Positions 23,722 to 33,196 of a stretch of DNA of 64,000 nt are shown here, one piece after another. The stretch covers positions 1 through 64,000 of the forward strand of contig JAFWRM010000022.1 of the NCBI GenBank assembly GCA_017519975.1. Direction: 5' to 3'. A model generated the notes under the pieces. It saw nothing but the letters and a program-made list of their open reading frames with translations. It made no database searches and had not been told where the DNA came from. A program made the position numbers and the translations under genes. The DNA is from Oscillospiraceae bacterium. GTDB lineage: Bacteria; Bacillota; Clostridia; Oscillospirales; Oscillospiraceae. How positions within the stretch are numbered: the stretch's first letter is position 1; each line of letters opens with the position of its first letter.

Positions 23722-25092
23722 TCAGCGCTCCTCGTAGACGGCCTTGACGGCCCGGTAGGTCATGTAGCAGTCGTTGACGGCGACGGCTTCGCATGGCGCG
23801 TGCATGCTCAGAACGGGTACGCCGGCGTCGATCGTCTCGATGTTGCGGTTGGCCATGAACTTGGCGATGGTGCCGCCGCCGCCCTGATCCACCTTGCCGA
23901 GCTCCGCCATCTGCCAGGTCACGCCGGCTTTCGCAAAGATGCGGCGGACGGTGCCTACGGTCTCAGCGGACGCGTCGTTGGAGCCGGACTTGCCGCGGGC
24001 GCCGGTGAACTTCAGAATGCCGACGCCGTAATTGCACTTGGCGTTGTTGCGCTTCTCGGATACCTCGGGGAAGTTGGGGTCGAAAGCGTTGCATACGTCA
24101 GCAGACAGGCAGAAACTCTGCTCGAAGCAGCGGCGCAGGCTGACGCCCTGGGTTTCGCACAGATCCTGCATGAAGAACTCGAAGGCCGTGGACTGGCTGC
24201 CGGTGACGCCGTCGGAGCCGACCTCTTCCTTGTCCGTGAGAATGCAGACGGCCGTGCGCTCGGGATCCCGGATATCGAAGATGGCTTTCAGTTCTGCCCA
24301 GGCGCAGGAACGGTCGTCGTGGCCATAGGAGGCGATCATGGAGCGGTCGAGACCGAGATATCTGGCTTTGAAGGCGGGCACGGCGCAGATCTCAGCGGAG
24401 ATGAAGTCCTCTTCGCACAGACCGCAGCGCTCGTGGATCAGCTCGAGGACTTTCGCCTTGAAGCGCTCGTCGCCGTTCGCTGCAGGGGTGCTGCCGATGA
24501 ACACGTTCAGATTCTCTCCGGTAAAGAGATCGGAGGCTGTCTTCTTGACCTGATCGGCGGCCAGATGGGGCAGCAGGTCGGTGATCATGAACACGGGGTC
24601 ACCCTCGTCCTCGCCGATGCTGATCTGCACGGTCGAGCCGTCGGCCCGTACGGCCACACCGTGGAGGGCCAGGGGGATAGTGACCCACTGGTATTTCTTG
24701 ATGCCGCCGTAGTAATGGGTCTTCAGCAGGGCCATCTCACCGTCCTCGTAAAAGGGAAGCTGCTTGAGATCCAGACGGGGGGAGTCGATATGGGCGCCGG
24801 CAATGTTGCAGCCGTGACTCAGATCCTGCCGTCCGATGACCGCGAGAATCATGGATTTTCCGCGGTTGACGGAATAGACGCGGTCGCCCGCCCTCAGCGC
24901 CATTCCCGGCACATAGGGAACGAACCCGGCCTTCTCCGCTTCCTTTACGGCGTAGGTTACGCATTCGCGTTCTGTCTTGCCGGCATTCAGGAAGTCGATG
25001 TAGGAGTCGGCGTACGCACGGGATTCCCGCTTTTCGCTCTCGTCCATCTTTTCTTCCAGATGGGTCTGCTTGTAGAAGACGTTCTCACTCAT
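23722..25092 (-). CDS. M18 family aminopeptidase
   Basis: This 456-residue metallo-aminopeptidase is of the M18 (aspartyl aminopeptidase-like) family. It contains AHIDSPR (100-106, with metal ligands His101 and Asp103), the catalytic/ligand block DKEEVGSDG and a C-terminal SMHAPCE. It removes N-terminal acidic residues from peptides in the cytoplasm, as a large homo-oligomer in known members. Start ATG 25092 overlaps coaE by ATGA. Its place in a translation-factor operon (prfA, tsaC, coaE) is probably a matter of transcription rather than function. Confidence 0.92.
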   Translation of the reverse strand: MSENVFYKQTHLEEKMDESEKRESRAYADSYIDFLNAGKTERECVTYAVKEAEKAGFVPYVPGMALRAGDRVYSVNRGKSMILAVIGRQDLSHGCNIAGAHIDSPRLDLKQLPFYEDGEMALLKTHYYGGIKKYQWVTIPLALHGVAVRADGSTVQISIGEDEGDPVFMITDLLPHLAADQVKKTASDLFTGENLNVFIGSTPAANGDERFKAKVLELIHERCGLCEEDFISAEICAVPAFKARYLGLDRSMIASYGHDDRSCAWAELKAIFDIRDPERTAVCILTDKEEVGSDGVTGSQSTAFEFFMQDLCETQGVSLRRCFEQSFCLSADVCNAFDPNFPEVSEKRNNAKCNYGVGILKFTGARGKSGSNDASAETVGTVRRIFAKAGVTWQMAELGKVDQGGGGTIAKFMANRNIETIDAGVPVLSMHAPCEAVAVNDCYMTYRAVKAVYEER

Positions 25093-25688
25093 TTGTATTT
25101 CCTCACTTTCTCTGTAAAAAAACCGCGGCAGTAGCTTTCAAATTCTTCCGCAGTCCTATAGTCGTTGAACAGCACATGATCGCAGTTTTCCCTGAACCAC
25201 TCGTCGCTCTTCTGCGCGCGGATGCGCATCAGAGCGTATTCATGGTCGATGCTGTCGCGTGCCATGATCCGGGCGGCCCTCGCCTCCTCAGGAGCCGTAA
25301 CGGCGACGGTGCAGTCGCACAGGCGTCCGAGTCCGCTCTCGATCAGAGCCACGGCGTCTATGGCGGCCAGCGTTCCTCCGCAGGCTTCATGCTCCGCCAG
25401 AAGCCGCTCCACCTTACGGCAGACGAAGCCGTGGGTGATGGCGTTCAGATCGGACAACGCGGCATCGTCGGAGAAGACGATGGCCCCCAGCGTCTTGCGC
25501 TGCAGCACGCCTCCGACGACCGTGCCTGGGAATCTTGCCTCGATTCCGGACAGCATCTCAGCGCTGGTCTGCGTCAGCCCGTGATAGACCTCGTCACAGT
25601 CGATCACGAGACCTCCCAGGTCGCGGATGGCGTTGAGGGCCGTGGTCTTTCCCGTGCCGGTCCCGCCGGTCAACCCGAATACGGTCAT
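25089..25688 (-). CDS. coaE: Dephospho-CoA kinase
   Basis: This 199-residue kinase performs the last step of coenzyme A synthesis, phosphorylating the 3'-hydroxyl of dephospho-CoA with ATP. The P-loop GGTGTGKTT is at 8-16. The following VIDCDEVYHGL segment holds the usual Asp of the substrate site, and an RIMARDSIDHEYALMRIRAQ lid-like region is present. Length is normal. It overlaps the M18 gene and the tsaC gene by 4 bases each (ATGA), so it is translated as part of the prfA run. Confidence 0.93.
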   Translation of the reverse strand: MTVFGLTGGTGTGKTTALNAIRDLGGLVIDCDEVYHGLTQTSAEMLSGIEARFPGTVVGGVLQRKTLGAIVFSDDAALSDLNAITHGFVCRKVERLLAEHEACGGTLAAIDAVALIESGLGRLCDCTVAVTAPEEARAARIMARDSIDHEYALMRIRAQKSDEWFRENCDHVLFNDYRTAEEFESYCRGFFTEKVRKYK

Positions 25689-26308
25689 GCGATCACCTCC
25701 GTGCCGAGTATGTGCGCGATCTCTTCCGGTGCCAGACCGCCCCGGCGCAGAATGCGGGGGACGGGACCGGTGAGATCGACGATGGTGGATTCTATGCCCA
25801 CGGAACAGGTACCCCCGTCCAGAATAAACGGGATCCGGCCTCCCAGCGCCTTGAGCACCTCGTGGGCAGATTTCGGGCTCGGCATCCCGGACAGATTCGC
25901 CGAGGGGGCGGCCAGGGGACCGCCGAACTCACGAAGCAGCTTCAGCGTCAGAGGATGATCCGGGCAGCGAAGGCCGACGGTGTTCCGGCCGGCGGTAACG
26001 ATGTCCGGCACCGCCCGGCTCTTTTTCACGACGATCGTGAGGGGGCCGGGCCAGAAAGCGTCCGCCAGAATGCGCGCGGACTCCGTCAGGTCGTCACTGA
26101 GGGCCTTGCAGGCCTCCCAGCCGGGCACCAGCAGACTGATGGGCTTCTGGGGGGGACGCCCCTTTACTTCATAAAGCTTTTTCACTGCGGCGGCGTTTCG
26201 TCCGTCCGCCGCAAGGCCGTATACCGTTTCGGTGGGGACGGCCGCGAGATCTCCGCTGCGGAGCGTATCCGCAACGGAAGAGATGCAGGTGGTAAGACAG
26301 GTCTCCAT
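25685..26308 (-). CDS. tsaC: L-threonylcarbamoyladenylate synthase
   Basis: This 207-residue YrdC-fold enzyme makes threonylcarbamoyl-AMP from threonine, bicarbonate and ATP, the first step of t6A37 formation in ANN-decoding tRNAs. It has the PTETVYGL opening (about 25-32), the KxR motif in YEVKGRP, and the SAN motif (in PLAAPSANLSG). It is the short TsaC form without the C-terminal Sua5 domain. RBS AAGGA is upstream of ATG 26308, ten bases after the prfA stop. TsaC and PrfA genes are often neighbours in Firmicutes. Confidence 0.93.
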   Translation of the reverse strand: METCLTTCISSVADTLRSGDLAAVPTETVYGLAADGRNAAAVKKLYEVKGRPPQKPISLLVPGWEACKALSDDLTESARILADAFWPGPLTIVVKKSRAVPDIVTAGRNTVGLRCPDHPLTLKLLREFGGPLAAPSANLSGMPSPKSAHEVLKALGGRIPFILDGGTCSVGIESTIVDLTGPVPRILRRGGLAPEEIAHILGTEVIA

Positions 26309-26318
26309 ATTGGTCCTT

Positions 26319-27377
26319 TCAGGTCTGACTTTCGAGGCGGGCCGCTTGGTCCGCCATGGTCAGTGCGTCGATGATCTCGTCCAGATCCCCGTTGAGGATC
26401 TGATCCAGCTTGTACAGAGTCAGGCCGATCCGGTGGTCCGTCACCCGACCCTGAGGGAAATTGTACGTTCGGATCCGCTCGCTGCGGTCTCCGGTGCCAA
26501 CCTGACTCTTCCGCTCGGCCGCGTAAGCGGCGTTCTGGCGCTGTACCTCCGCGTCGTACAGACGTGAGATCAGGATCTTCATCGCCCGGTCTTTGTTCTT
26601 ATACTGGCTGCGTTCGTCCTGACATTCTACTACTGTGCCCGTGGGCAGATGGGTGATGCGAATGGCGGACTCCGTCTTGTTGATATGCTGGCCGCCGGCG
26701 CCCGAGGAGCGGAACGTGTCGATTTTCAGGTCGTTCGGATCGATCTGAAACTCCACTTCCTCCATTTCAGGAAGGACGGCCACAGTGACGGTGCTGGTGT
26801 GGATGCGCCCGCCGGACTCCGTCTCAGGGACACGCTGCACGCGATGTACGCCGCTTTCATATTTCAGGCGGGACCAGGCGCCGCTGCCCTCGATGAGAAA
26901 GCTGATCTCCTTGATGCCGCCGAGCTCCGTTTCGTTGACGTTGGCGATCTCCGTCGTCCAGCCGCGGGAATCCGCGTACATGCCGTACATCCGGTACAGA
27001 CTGTGGGCGAAAAGCGCCGCTTCCTCGCCGCCGGCACCGCCGCGGATCTCGACGATCACGTTCTTCCCGTCGTTTGGGTCTTTCGGCAGAAGCAGGACCC
27101 TGAGTTTTTCCTCCAGACGGGAGATGTCCGCCGCGGCACGATCGACTTCTTCACGTGCCAGATCCTTCAGATCCGGATCGCCCAGCAGGGAAAGAGCCTC
27201 CTCACGGTCGGCCAGGCGCTTTCGGTACTCACGGTACGCGTCCACCAGCGGAGCCAGATCCTTCTGCTCCTTGGACAGCGTGCGGAACAGGGCAGGATCG
27301 GCATAGACTTCCGGCTGCTGCAGCCGCTCCTCAAGAATGCTGTATTTTCGTTCGATTTCTTTCAGTTTGTCGAGCAT
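26319..27377 (-). CDS. prfA: Peptide chain release factor 1
   Basis: This 352-residue factor ends translation at UAA and UAG codons. The catalytic GGQ is at 228-230 (in [11 protein letters not shown]), and the stop-codon reading tripeptide is Pro-Glu-Thr, as in Bacillus RF1, in the [15 protein letters not shown] block. Length is full. It leads the operon, with its own promoter, followed by tsaC after ten bases. The usual partner prmC (GGQ methyltransferase) is not in this operon or window. Confidence 0.96.
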   Translation of the reverse strand: MLDKLKEIERKYSILEERLQQPEVYADPALFRTLSKEQKDLAPLVDAYREYRKRLADREEALSLLGDPDLKDLAREEVDRAAADISRLEEKLRVLLLPKDPNDGKNVIVEIRGGAGGEEAALFAHSLYRMYGMYADSRGWTTEIANVNETELGGIKEISFLIEGSGAWSRLKYESGVHRVQRVPETESGGRIHTSTVTVAVLPEMEEVEFQIDPNDLKIDTFRSSGAGGQHINKTESAIRITHLPTGTVVECQDERSQYKNKDRAMKILISRLYDAEVQRQNAAYAAERKSQVGTGDRSERIRTYNFPQGRVTDHRIGLTLYKLDQILNGDLDEIIDALTMADQAARLESQT

Positions 27378-27420
27378 GGCAGATCACTCACTACATGCGG
27401 TTGATGACTTACAAAAATTT

Positions 27421-27449
27421 AATATATCATACTTGAAGAGAAGTGTAAA
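27421..27449 (-). promoter_or_regulatory. Sigma-A promoter of the prfA operon
   Basis: On the minus strand TTTACA (27449-27444) and TATATT (27426-27421) are 17 bases apart, 44 bases before the prfA start codon. Confidence 0.82.
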
Positions 27450-27486
27450 CCGGAACGAAGACCCTGCCGGAGGGGAAAGATCCCTT

Positions 27487-27514
27487 TTGTTTTTCTCCAT
27501 GTCCATGATATAAT
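27487..27514 (+). promoter_or_regulatory. Promoter of FAD-dependent oxidoreductase gene
   Basis: TATAAT (27509-27514) is preceded 16 bases earlier by TTGTTT (27487-27492). It lies 56 bases before the start codon and is divergent from the prfA promoter. Confidence 0.65.
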
Positions 27515-27569
27515 CATGATGATCGTGGCGGAAAAGAAGGCCCGCGCGGGCCGGACAGAGGGAGGAAAG

Positions 27570-29189
27570 ATGTTCATGAGCGAAAAGGAAAAGAAGGAGA
27601 ACCGGTACGCCATTCCCATGGAGGACATCCGGGAGGTCTCCAAAGGGCTGGAGATGAAGTTCTACTCCAATCGTTCCCCAAAGAAAGGGTACAGCTGGGA
27701 GACGCCTCCGGACCCGGTTCGCGAGGAGGATATTGCGGAGAGCATTGCGGCGGAAGTGATCGTCATCGGCGGCGGTATCAGCGGCCTGGCGGCTGCGGCC
27801 CGCTGCCGGGAGCGCGGACTGGACGTCATCCTGCTGGACAAGAACAAGAGGCTGATGGCGCTGGCCGGCCAGATCGCCGCGGTCAACAGCCGCGTCATGG
27901 CTGAGAAAGGGCTGCATATCGACAAGAAGCAGCTGGCGGCCGACTGGCTGAAGATGAGCGGCAGCCGCGTACAGGAGGATCTGCTGTGGCTGTTCATCAA
28001 CCGCAGCGCCGAGGGGTTCCACTGGATGCTCGACCTGGCGGGGGACTGTCTGCAGGTGGGGGTATTCGAGGCCTACAAGGGCCCCATGTTCAGTGAGTAT
28101 CCCGGAACCCACCACATCTTCCTGAAACCGGGAAGCGACAGGTACAGTTTCCGGGGCGGCGGACTGCTGGCCTGCGAAATCTTTGAGAAGGCGTTCCTGG
28201 AGAACGGGGGCACGCTCCTGCGTGACACTGCCGCTCTGTACCTTGAAAAGGACGCCGATGGCCGGGTCACAGGGTGCGCAGCGAGATGCTCCGATGGAAA
28301 GATCCGCCGCTACAGCGGGACGAAGGCCGTCGTACTGGCCACCGGCGACTGCAGCGATGACCACGAGATGGTGGAAGCTTTCTGCCCCATCGGTCTGAGG
28401 CCGTCCAAGCAGGTCCCGCGCCCGGGCAACACCGGCGACGGGCAGAAGATGGCCTACTGGGTCGGTGCGGCGCTGGACAATCCCGAATGGGCGCCGACGC
28501 TGCACACGCTGGGATACAGCGGGTATCAGGGGTATTTCCTTCACGTGAACCGCCTCGGAAAGCGCTTCATGAACGAGGATACCTGGATGCAGGCCAAAGC
28601 GGTCCGCTGCCTGATGCAGCCGGGCGGAGATTTCGCTTTTTCGGTCTTTGACAGCAAGTACCTGGACGAGATGGAGGACCGGTTCTATGAGCTCGGCGGC
28701 CAGGGCATGATGCCGCTGACCAACGTCGGAGACAAGTTCAACCGCGAAGCCATCGCGAACTTTATCCAGAGCAAGATCGACCGCGGCAACGGCTATGTTG
28801 CGGATACGCTGGACGAACTTGCGGAGAAGATGGAGGTACCGGCGGACAATCTGAAGAAAACGGTGGCCAGGTACAACGAACTGTGTGCTTCCGGGGACGA
28901 CACGGACTACGGGAAGCGCACGCGGCTGCTCACGAGTGTTTCCAAAGGGCCGTTCTACGCGCTGAAGTGGGGCCCGGTGCTGCTTGACGTGTTCGGCGGT
29001 GCGCAGATCGATACCGACCTGCACGTTCTGGATGCGGACGGGAAAGTCATCCCTGGCCTGTATGCCACAGGCAATGCCGCCGGCGGAATGTACGCGGTGG
29101 ACTACCCGCTGCTGCTCAACGGAAACAGCTATGGCCGCGCCCTGGCCTATGCCGTGCAGCTGGGCGACGTGCTGGCTCCCGAAGCGTAG
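27570..29189 (+). CDS. FAD-dependent oxidoreductase, fumarate reductase flavoprotein-like
   Basis: This 539-residue cytoplasmic flavoprotein has an FAD-binding GGGISG motif at 67-72 and the C-terminal GLYATGNAAGGMYAVDYPLLLNG segment of the fumarate reductase/succinate dehydrogenase flavoprotein superfamily. It lacks a signal peptide, a covalent flavin domain and haem motifs, so it is not a respiratory flavocytochrome. Related enzymes in gut Clostridia reduce small enoates or ketosteroids; the substrate is unknown. The start is ATG 27570 or ATG 27576, both near GGAGG at 27561-27565. It is preceded by a promoter and followed by a terminator, so it is a single-gene transcript. Confidence 0.85.
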   Translation: MFMSEKEKKENRYAIPMEDIREVSKGLEMKFYSNRSPKKGYSWETPPDPVREEDIAESIAAEVIVIGGGISGLAAAARCRERGLDVILLDKNKRLMALAGQIAAVNSRVMAEKGLHIDKKQLAADWLKMSGSRVQEDLLWLFINRSAEGFHWMLDLAGDCLQVGVFEAYKGPMFSEYPGTHHIFLKPGSDRYSFRGGGLLACEIFEKAFLENGGTLLRDTAALYLEKDADGRVTGCAARCSDGKIRRYSGTKAVVLATGDCSDDHEMVEAFCPIGLRPSKQVPRPGNTGDGQKMAYWVGAALDNPEWAPTLHTLGYSGYQGYFLHVNRLGKRFMNEDTWMQAKAVRCLMQPGGDFAFSVFDSKYLDEMEDRFYELGGQGMMPLTNVGDKFNREAIANFIQSKIDRGNGYVADTLDELAEKMEVPADNLKKTVARYNELCASGDDTDYGKRTRLLTSVSKGPFYALKWGPVLLDVFGGAQIDTDLHVLDADGKVIPGLYATGNAAGGMYAVDYPLLLNGNSYGRALAYAVQLGDVLAPEA

Positions 29190-29221
29190 CGTAAGAAGGC
29201 AGATTCATAGATGACGACGCG

Positions 29222-29253
29222 GCGCCGGCCCTTCCGCAGAGAAAGGCCGGCGC
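29222..29253 (+). terminator. Intrinsic terminator after flavoprotein gene
   Basis: The stem GCGCCGGCC/GGCCGGCGC is followed by TTTCC and then a longer T-run (CTTTTTCC). Confidence 0.82.
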
Positions 29254-29268
29254 TTTCCGTCTTTTTCC

Positions 29269-29297
29269 TGTGAATATTCCGTTTCAGATGATATAAT
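29269..29297 (+). promoter_or_regulatory. Possible promoter of the COG2509-type gene
   Basis: A clear TATAAT is at 29292-29297, 41 bases before the start codon. The -35 region (TGTGAA at 29269-29274) is poor. Confidence 0.5.
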
Positions 29298-29338
29298 GCC
29301 ATAAAAGACATCCGCCATGCGCAGAAAGGAGACACGGC

Positions 29339-30925
29339 ATGATCCGACTGTCCGGCATACGGATCCCCGCGGCGACCGGGGAGAACGGCCTGTGGGCGGA
29401 GACGGCACGCACCTGCGGAGCCCGGGGCCTCCGTGATGGCCGCATTCTGAAAAAATCCGTGGACGCGCGGAAGAAGGACGATGTTTGCCTGGTGTATTCC
29501 GTGGCCTTCTCCGCGGACAATGAGGCGGAGATCCTCCGGCGTCACCGCGGGGCAGATCGATGGACCCCGGATCCAGAGCCGGAGTTCCCGGCGGTAAACG
29601 TAAAAGAGGGGACGCCTCCCGTTGTTATCGTCGGCATGGGGCCTGCCGGCCTGTTCGCCGCGTGGCGGCTGTGTCGATCCGGAGTACCCTGTGTTCTGCT
29701 GGAGCGGGGCCGACCCGTGGAGAGACGGACGGAGGACGTCCGGCGTTTCTGGGAGAGCGGCGAACTGGACGAAACTTCCAACGTGCAGTTCGGAGAGGGC
29801 GGAGCCGGTACGTTCTCCGACGGAAAGCTGACCTGCGGAACGGGGGACAGAAGGATTCGACTGGTGCTTGAGACATTGGCTGCCTTCGGTGCACCGCAGG
29901 ATATTCGGTATCTGGCAAAGCCGCATGTGGGAACGGATCGGCTGAAGACGACGGTGACGGGGATGCGCCGCTGGCTGACGGAGCATGGGTGTGAGGTGCG
30001 CTTTGAAACAAAGGTGACCGGCCTTCTCATGGAGAACGACCGGGTGTCCGGCGCGCGCGCCGTGTGCGGAGGGACGGAGATCCAGGTGCCGGCGTCCGCC
30101 GTGATCCTGTGTCCGGGGAACAGCGCGAGGGACACGTTCGCAATGCTGAGGGAAGCGGGGGCGAAGCTCAGCGCCAAGCCATTCTCCGTCGGCGTGCGCA
30201 TCGAGCACCGTCAGAAAGACGTGAATGCCGCGCAGTACGGGCAGGCGGCGACGCTCGGCACGCTGCCGCATACCGACTACAAGCTGGCGGTCCATCTTCC
30301 AAGCGGCCGATCTGTTTATACCTTCTGCGTATGTCCGGGGGGATACGTGGTGGCCTCCGCCAGCGAAACGGGCGGCGTCGTGACCAACGGCATGAGCGAA
30401 TACGCCCGGGACAATGAAAACATCTGCGGCGGACTGCTCGTGTCCGTCACCCCGGAGGACTTTGATAATGATCCGTTCCGGGCTGTCGAGTTTCAGCGGG
30501 AACTGGAATCGTCCGCTTTCCGGCTGGGAGGCGGCAGATATGTGGCTCCGGCACAGAAGGTGGGGGACTTTTTGCAAAACAGAGCATCAAAAGGACCTGG
30601 GAAAGTTATACCGACCTATAAACCGGAGGTGAAGTGGGGGAAACTGGACGACTGCCTGCCCGGCTTCGTGTGTGAATCCCTCCGTCAGGCGCTGCCTCAG
30701 ATGGGCAGGAAGATCCGGGGCTTCGACGATCCGGATGCTGTGCTGACGGCGGTGGAGACGAGGTCCAGCTGTCCGCTGCGGATCGAAAGGGAACCCAATG
30801 GCAACGCGGTTGGGCTTCCGGGCCTTTATCCCTGCGGAGAAGGCGCGGGATACGCCGGCGGCATCGTGTCGGCCGCCGTGGATGGGATAAAAGCCGCCGA
30901 GGCTGTCCTCCGGGAATTGGGTTAA
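29339..30925 (+). CDS. FAD-dependent dehydrogenase of the COG2509 group
   Basis: This 528-residue cytoplasmic flavoprotein has an N-terminal basic/acidic domain (about 1-90) and then an FAD-binding fold beginning VVIVGMGPAGL (95-105). It shows the FGEGGAGTFSDGKLT block typical of this widespread but uncharacterised family, and a C-terminal GLYPCGEGAGYAGGI segment. Proteins of this kind are often annotated as FAD-dependent dehydrogenases; the substrate is unknown. RBS AAAGGAG is upstream of ATG 29339. It is monocistronic, with a hairpin after the stop codon. Confidence 0.88.
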   Translation: MIRLSGIRIPAATGENGLWAETARTCGARGLRDGRILKKSVDARKKDDVCLVYSVAFSADNEAEILRRHRGADRWTPDPEPEFPAVNVKEGTPPVVIVGMGPAGLFAAWRLCRSGVPCVLLERGRPVERRTEDVRRFWESGELDETSNVQFGEGGAGTFSDGKLTCGTGDRRIRLVLETLAAFGAPQDIRYLAKPHVGTDRLKTTVTGMRRWLTEHGCEVRFETKVTGLLMENDRVSGARAVCGGTEIQVPASAVILCPGNSARDTFAMLREAGAKLSAKPFSVGVRIEHRQKDVNAAQYGQAATLGTLPHTDYKLAVHLPSGRSVYTFCVCPGGYVVASASETGGVVTNGMSEYARDNENICGGLLVSVTPEDFDNDPFRAVEFQRELESSAFRLGGGRYVAPAQKVGDFLQNRASKGPGKVIPTYKPEVKWGKLDDCLPGFVCESLRQALPQMGRKIRGFDDPDAVLTAVETRSSCPLRIEREPNGNAVGLPGLYPCGEGAGYAGGIVSAAVDGIKAAEAVLRELG

Positions 30926-30950
30926 TATCTGGGAATAAATAACTTCCGCC

Positions 30951-30983
30951 GAAGGAGGCGTTTCGTAAGAAAGCGCCTCCTTC
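30951..30983 (+). terminator. Hairpin after COG2509 gene
   Basis: The arms GAAGGAGGCG and CGCCTCCTTC pair around a loop of about 13 bases. The T-run that should follow is weak (TTCCCG), so termination efficiency is uncertain. Confidence 0.55.
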
Positions 30984-31069
30984 CCGATCGCGGCTGACAC
31001 GTTCTTCGGACAGTTTTATATTGCAACGGAGATCACAGAAACAGTTGGATCCTCAGAAAGGAGCTTCTG

Positions 31070-32254
31070 ATGAAGAAAACGATTGTCTGTCTGCTTGCAC
31101 TTTGTCTGCTTTTCACCGGGTGCTCGTCCCGCGGAACGGTGCAATCGTCCGAAAAGCCGGTGAGCACGGAGCTCCCGTCGAAGACGTCGGACGTGACGGA
31201 AGAGCCGACGGAAGAAGCTTCGCCTGAACCGGAGCCGGAAACGACAGCAGAGCCGATAACGGTGCATTCAAAGGGACAAATCTGGCTGTACGGCGAAAAC
31301 CATTCCGATCCGAAATGCCTGAAAAAGGAACTGGAGATTTGGGGCACGTTTTATGCCGAAGGGATGCGGGATCTGTTTATCGAAATGCCCTTCTATACGG
31401 CGGAACTGCTGAACGAGTGGATGCATTCGGACTCCAACCGAATTCTGAACGACATTTACCGGGACTGGAACGGGACACAGGCATACTCAACAGATTATCT
31501 GAAGTTTTTCCGGCAGATCAAGGAGAATTATCCGGAGACCGTTTTTCGCGGAACGGACGTCGGGCATCAGTATAAGACGACGGGCAAGCGGTATCTTGAC
31601 ATGCTGAAGGAAGCCGGCAAGGAAGGATTGGCGGAATATGCGCGTGCGGTTGAGATCATAGAGCAGGGCAAACAGTACTATAAAGCTCTGCAGTCGGACT
31701 ACCGGGAAAACTGTATGGCGGCAAACTTTATTTGGGAGTTCGACAGGCTCGGCGATAAAGATGTGATGGGGATCTACGGCGCGGCGCATACGGATCCGTA
31801 CAGTATGGATTATTACGGCAGAGTCGATTCCATGGCAAAGCAGCTCGCCGCCTGTTACGGAGAGGCGCTGCATGCAACGGACTTGCGTTATGCCGATCCC
31901 GTTCGGACGGATCGAATCGTGGTCTGCGGAAAGGAATACGAGGCGACCTACTTCGGAAGAATGCTACCGGATGACTACGGTCCCAATGTCGAGTTTCCGG
32001 ACGGAATCCAGTACCTGGATTTTTGGATACTGGAGAACGCTTATGAAGATTTCAGTTCCTTTCCGAGCGTACTATACGAAGGGGAAGAAGCGCTGGTGCC
32101 GTTTTCCCAATTTCCCATGAAAATCACAGAAGGGCAGATCATAAGAATTGAAGGCGGAATGCAGGGCGGAACGATCGGATGCGAGTATTACTGCTCCGAC
32201 GGAAGCATGTATCAGGGCGCGCCTGCCGCACGGCAGATCGAGGTCAAGGAATGA
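31070..32254 (+). CDS. Lipoprotein with EreA/ChaN-like catalytic fold
   Basis: This 394-residue lipoprotein has a signal peptide with lipobox LFTGC (Cys18), a Thr/Glu/Pro-rich linker (about 20-65) and a domain starting IWLYGENHSDP (71-81). Conserved polar positions Glu76, His78 and Glu105 and a later GAAHT motif match the erythromycin esterase/ChaN/TIKI superfamily, whose members bind metal or haem and act as hydrolases or proteases. The C-terminal 130 residues look like a beta domain and are unassigned. It is surface exposed by lipid anchoring. Substrate is unknown. RBS AAAGGAG precedes ATG 31070. No partner gene is close. Confidence 0.75.
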   Translation: MKKTIVCLLALCLLFTGCSSRGTVQSSEKPVSTELPSKTSDVTEEPTEEASPEPEPETTAEPITVHSKGQIWLYGENHSDPKCLKKELEIWGTFYAEGMRDLFIEMPFYTAELLNEWMHSDSNRILNDIYRDWNGTQAYSTDYLKFFRQIKENYPETVFRGTDVGHQYKTTGKRYLDMLKEAGKEGLAEYARAVEIIEQGKQYYKALQSDYRENCMAANFIWEFDRLGDKDVMGIYGAAHTDPYSMDYYGRVDSMAKQLAACYGEALHATDLRYADPVRTDRIVVCGKEYEATYFGRMLPDDYGPNVEFPDGIQYLDFWILENAYEDFSSFPSVLYEGEEALVPFSQFPMKITEGQIIRIEGGMQGGTIGCEYYCSDGSMYQGAPAARQIEVKE

Positions 32255-32642
32255 TAACGATTACCGGGAGTGCCTTTCAGAGGCGCTCTGTCAAGGCTGA
32301 TCAGTCTGTTTCTATCGACAGGGCTTTCCCGCTGCATCCTGCCCGTATTCAGATTATGAAGGAATAAACGGAATGAAATCCTGGATCTCATCATACGGGC
32401 GAGGTTGTGGATGAGATCATCATGGAAATGAGTCTCAGGTTAATTCCAGTTTTCCAGACCGATCTCATATCGTCCGCAGTTATAACGAGCTTCGGGTTTT
32501 GAACCACAGAATCCGGGAGACAAAACAGGCGTGACCGCAATGGCCACGCCTGTTTCCTGTCCTTCTGAGCCGATGATTGCAGCCTCGAAGAATCTTCCTT
32601 ACGAAGTACGCCCTGACGGCGGATGCTTTTTATAAAAAGAAA
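32255..32642. other. Intergenic region between EreA-like lipoprotein and nrdR
   Basis: These 388 bases contain no gene that I can support. The plus-strand reading frames here are short and have no RBS. The only clear structure is the terminator hairpin at 32524-32554. Confidence 0.5.
32524..32554. terminator. Convergent terminator
   Basis: The stem AACAGGCGTG/CACGCCTGTT is flanked by T on both strands (TTTCC on plus; TTTTG on minus), so it can end nrdR on the minus strand and transcripts arriving on the plus strand. Confidence 0.7.
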
Positions 32643-33101
32643 TCACATTTTATCGCTGAGCAGTTTGTTCAGCTCATCCATGAACGTGTTGATGTCCTTG
32701 AACTGGCGATAGACGGAGGCGAAGCGCACGTAGGCGACCTCGTCCAGATCCTTCAGCTTGCTCATGACAAGTTCACCGATCTCGGTGGAGGACACCTCGC
32801 GATCCAGCCGGTTCTGGAGTTCCTGCTCGATCTCTCCCGCCGCGTTCTGCAGGGCAAGCATCGGTACCGGACGCTTCTCACAGGCGCGCAGCATGCCGTT
32901 GATCAGCTTGACCTTGTCGAAGGTCTGACGGCTGCCGTCGCGCTTGATCACGACAAGGGGCAGACGCTCGATGATCTCATACGTCGTGAACCGCTTGCCG
33001 CAGGCCATGCATTCTCTTCTGCGCCGGATGGTGGCGCCTTCCTCGGCGGGACGGGAATCGATCACACGGCTCTCCAGATGGCCGCAAAAGGGACATTTCA
33101 T
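32643..33101 (-). CDS. nrdR: Transcriptional repressor NrdR
   Basis: This 152-residue regulator represses ribonucleotide reductase genes when dATP/ATP is abundant. It has the N-terminal zinc ribbon with Cys3, Cys6, Cys31 and Cys34 and an ATP-cone domain from about 49 to 140. Length is standard. The RBS GGGAGG precedes ATG 33101, and a strong promoter lies about 30 bases upstream. No nrd gene lies in the window, so it acts in trans. Confidence 0.96.
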   Translation of the reverse strand: MKCPFCGHLESRVIDSRPAEEGATIRRRRECMACGKRFTTYEIIERLPLVVIKRDGSRQTFDKVKLINGMLRACEKRPVPMLALQNAAGEIEQELQNRLDREVSSTEIGELVMSKLKDLDEVAYVRFASVYRQFKDINTFMDELNKLLSDKM

Positions 33102-33130
33102 GACAGCAACCTCCCTGAAAATTTATGTAA

Positions 33131-33159
33131 ACTATAGTCTTTTTTTTTCTGCCTGTCAA
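33131..33159 (-). promoter_or_regulatory. Sigma-A promoter of nrdR
   Basis: On the minus strand TTGACA (33159-33154) and TATAGT (33136-33131) are separated by 17 bases, with an A-rich spacer. Confidence 0.88.
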
Positions 33160-33196
33160 CTGAAGAAACGGAATTCTCGGGGGAATTCATGCTGAA

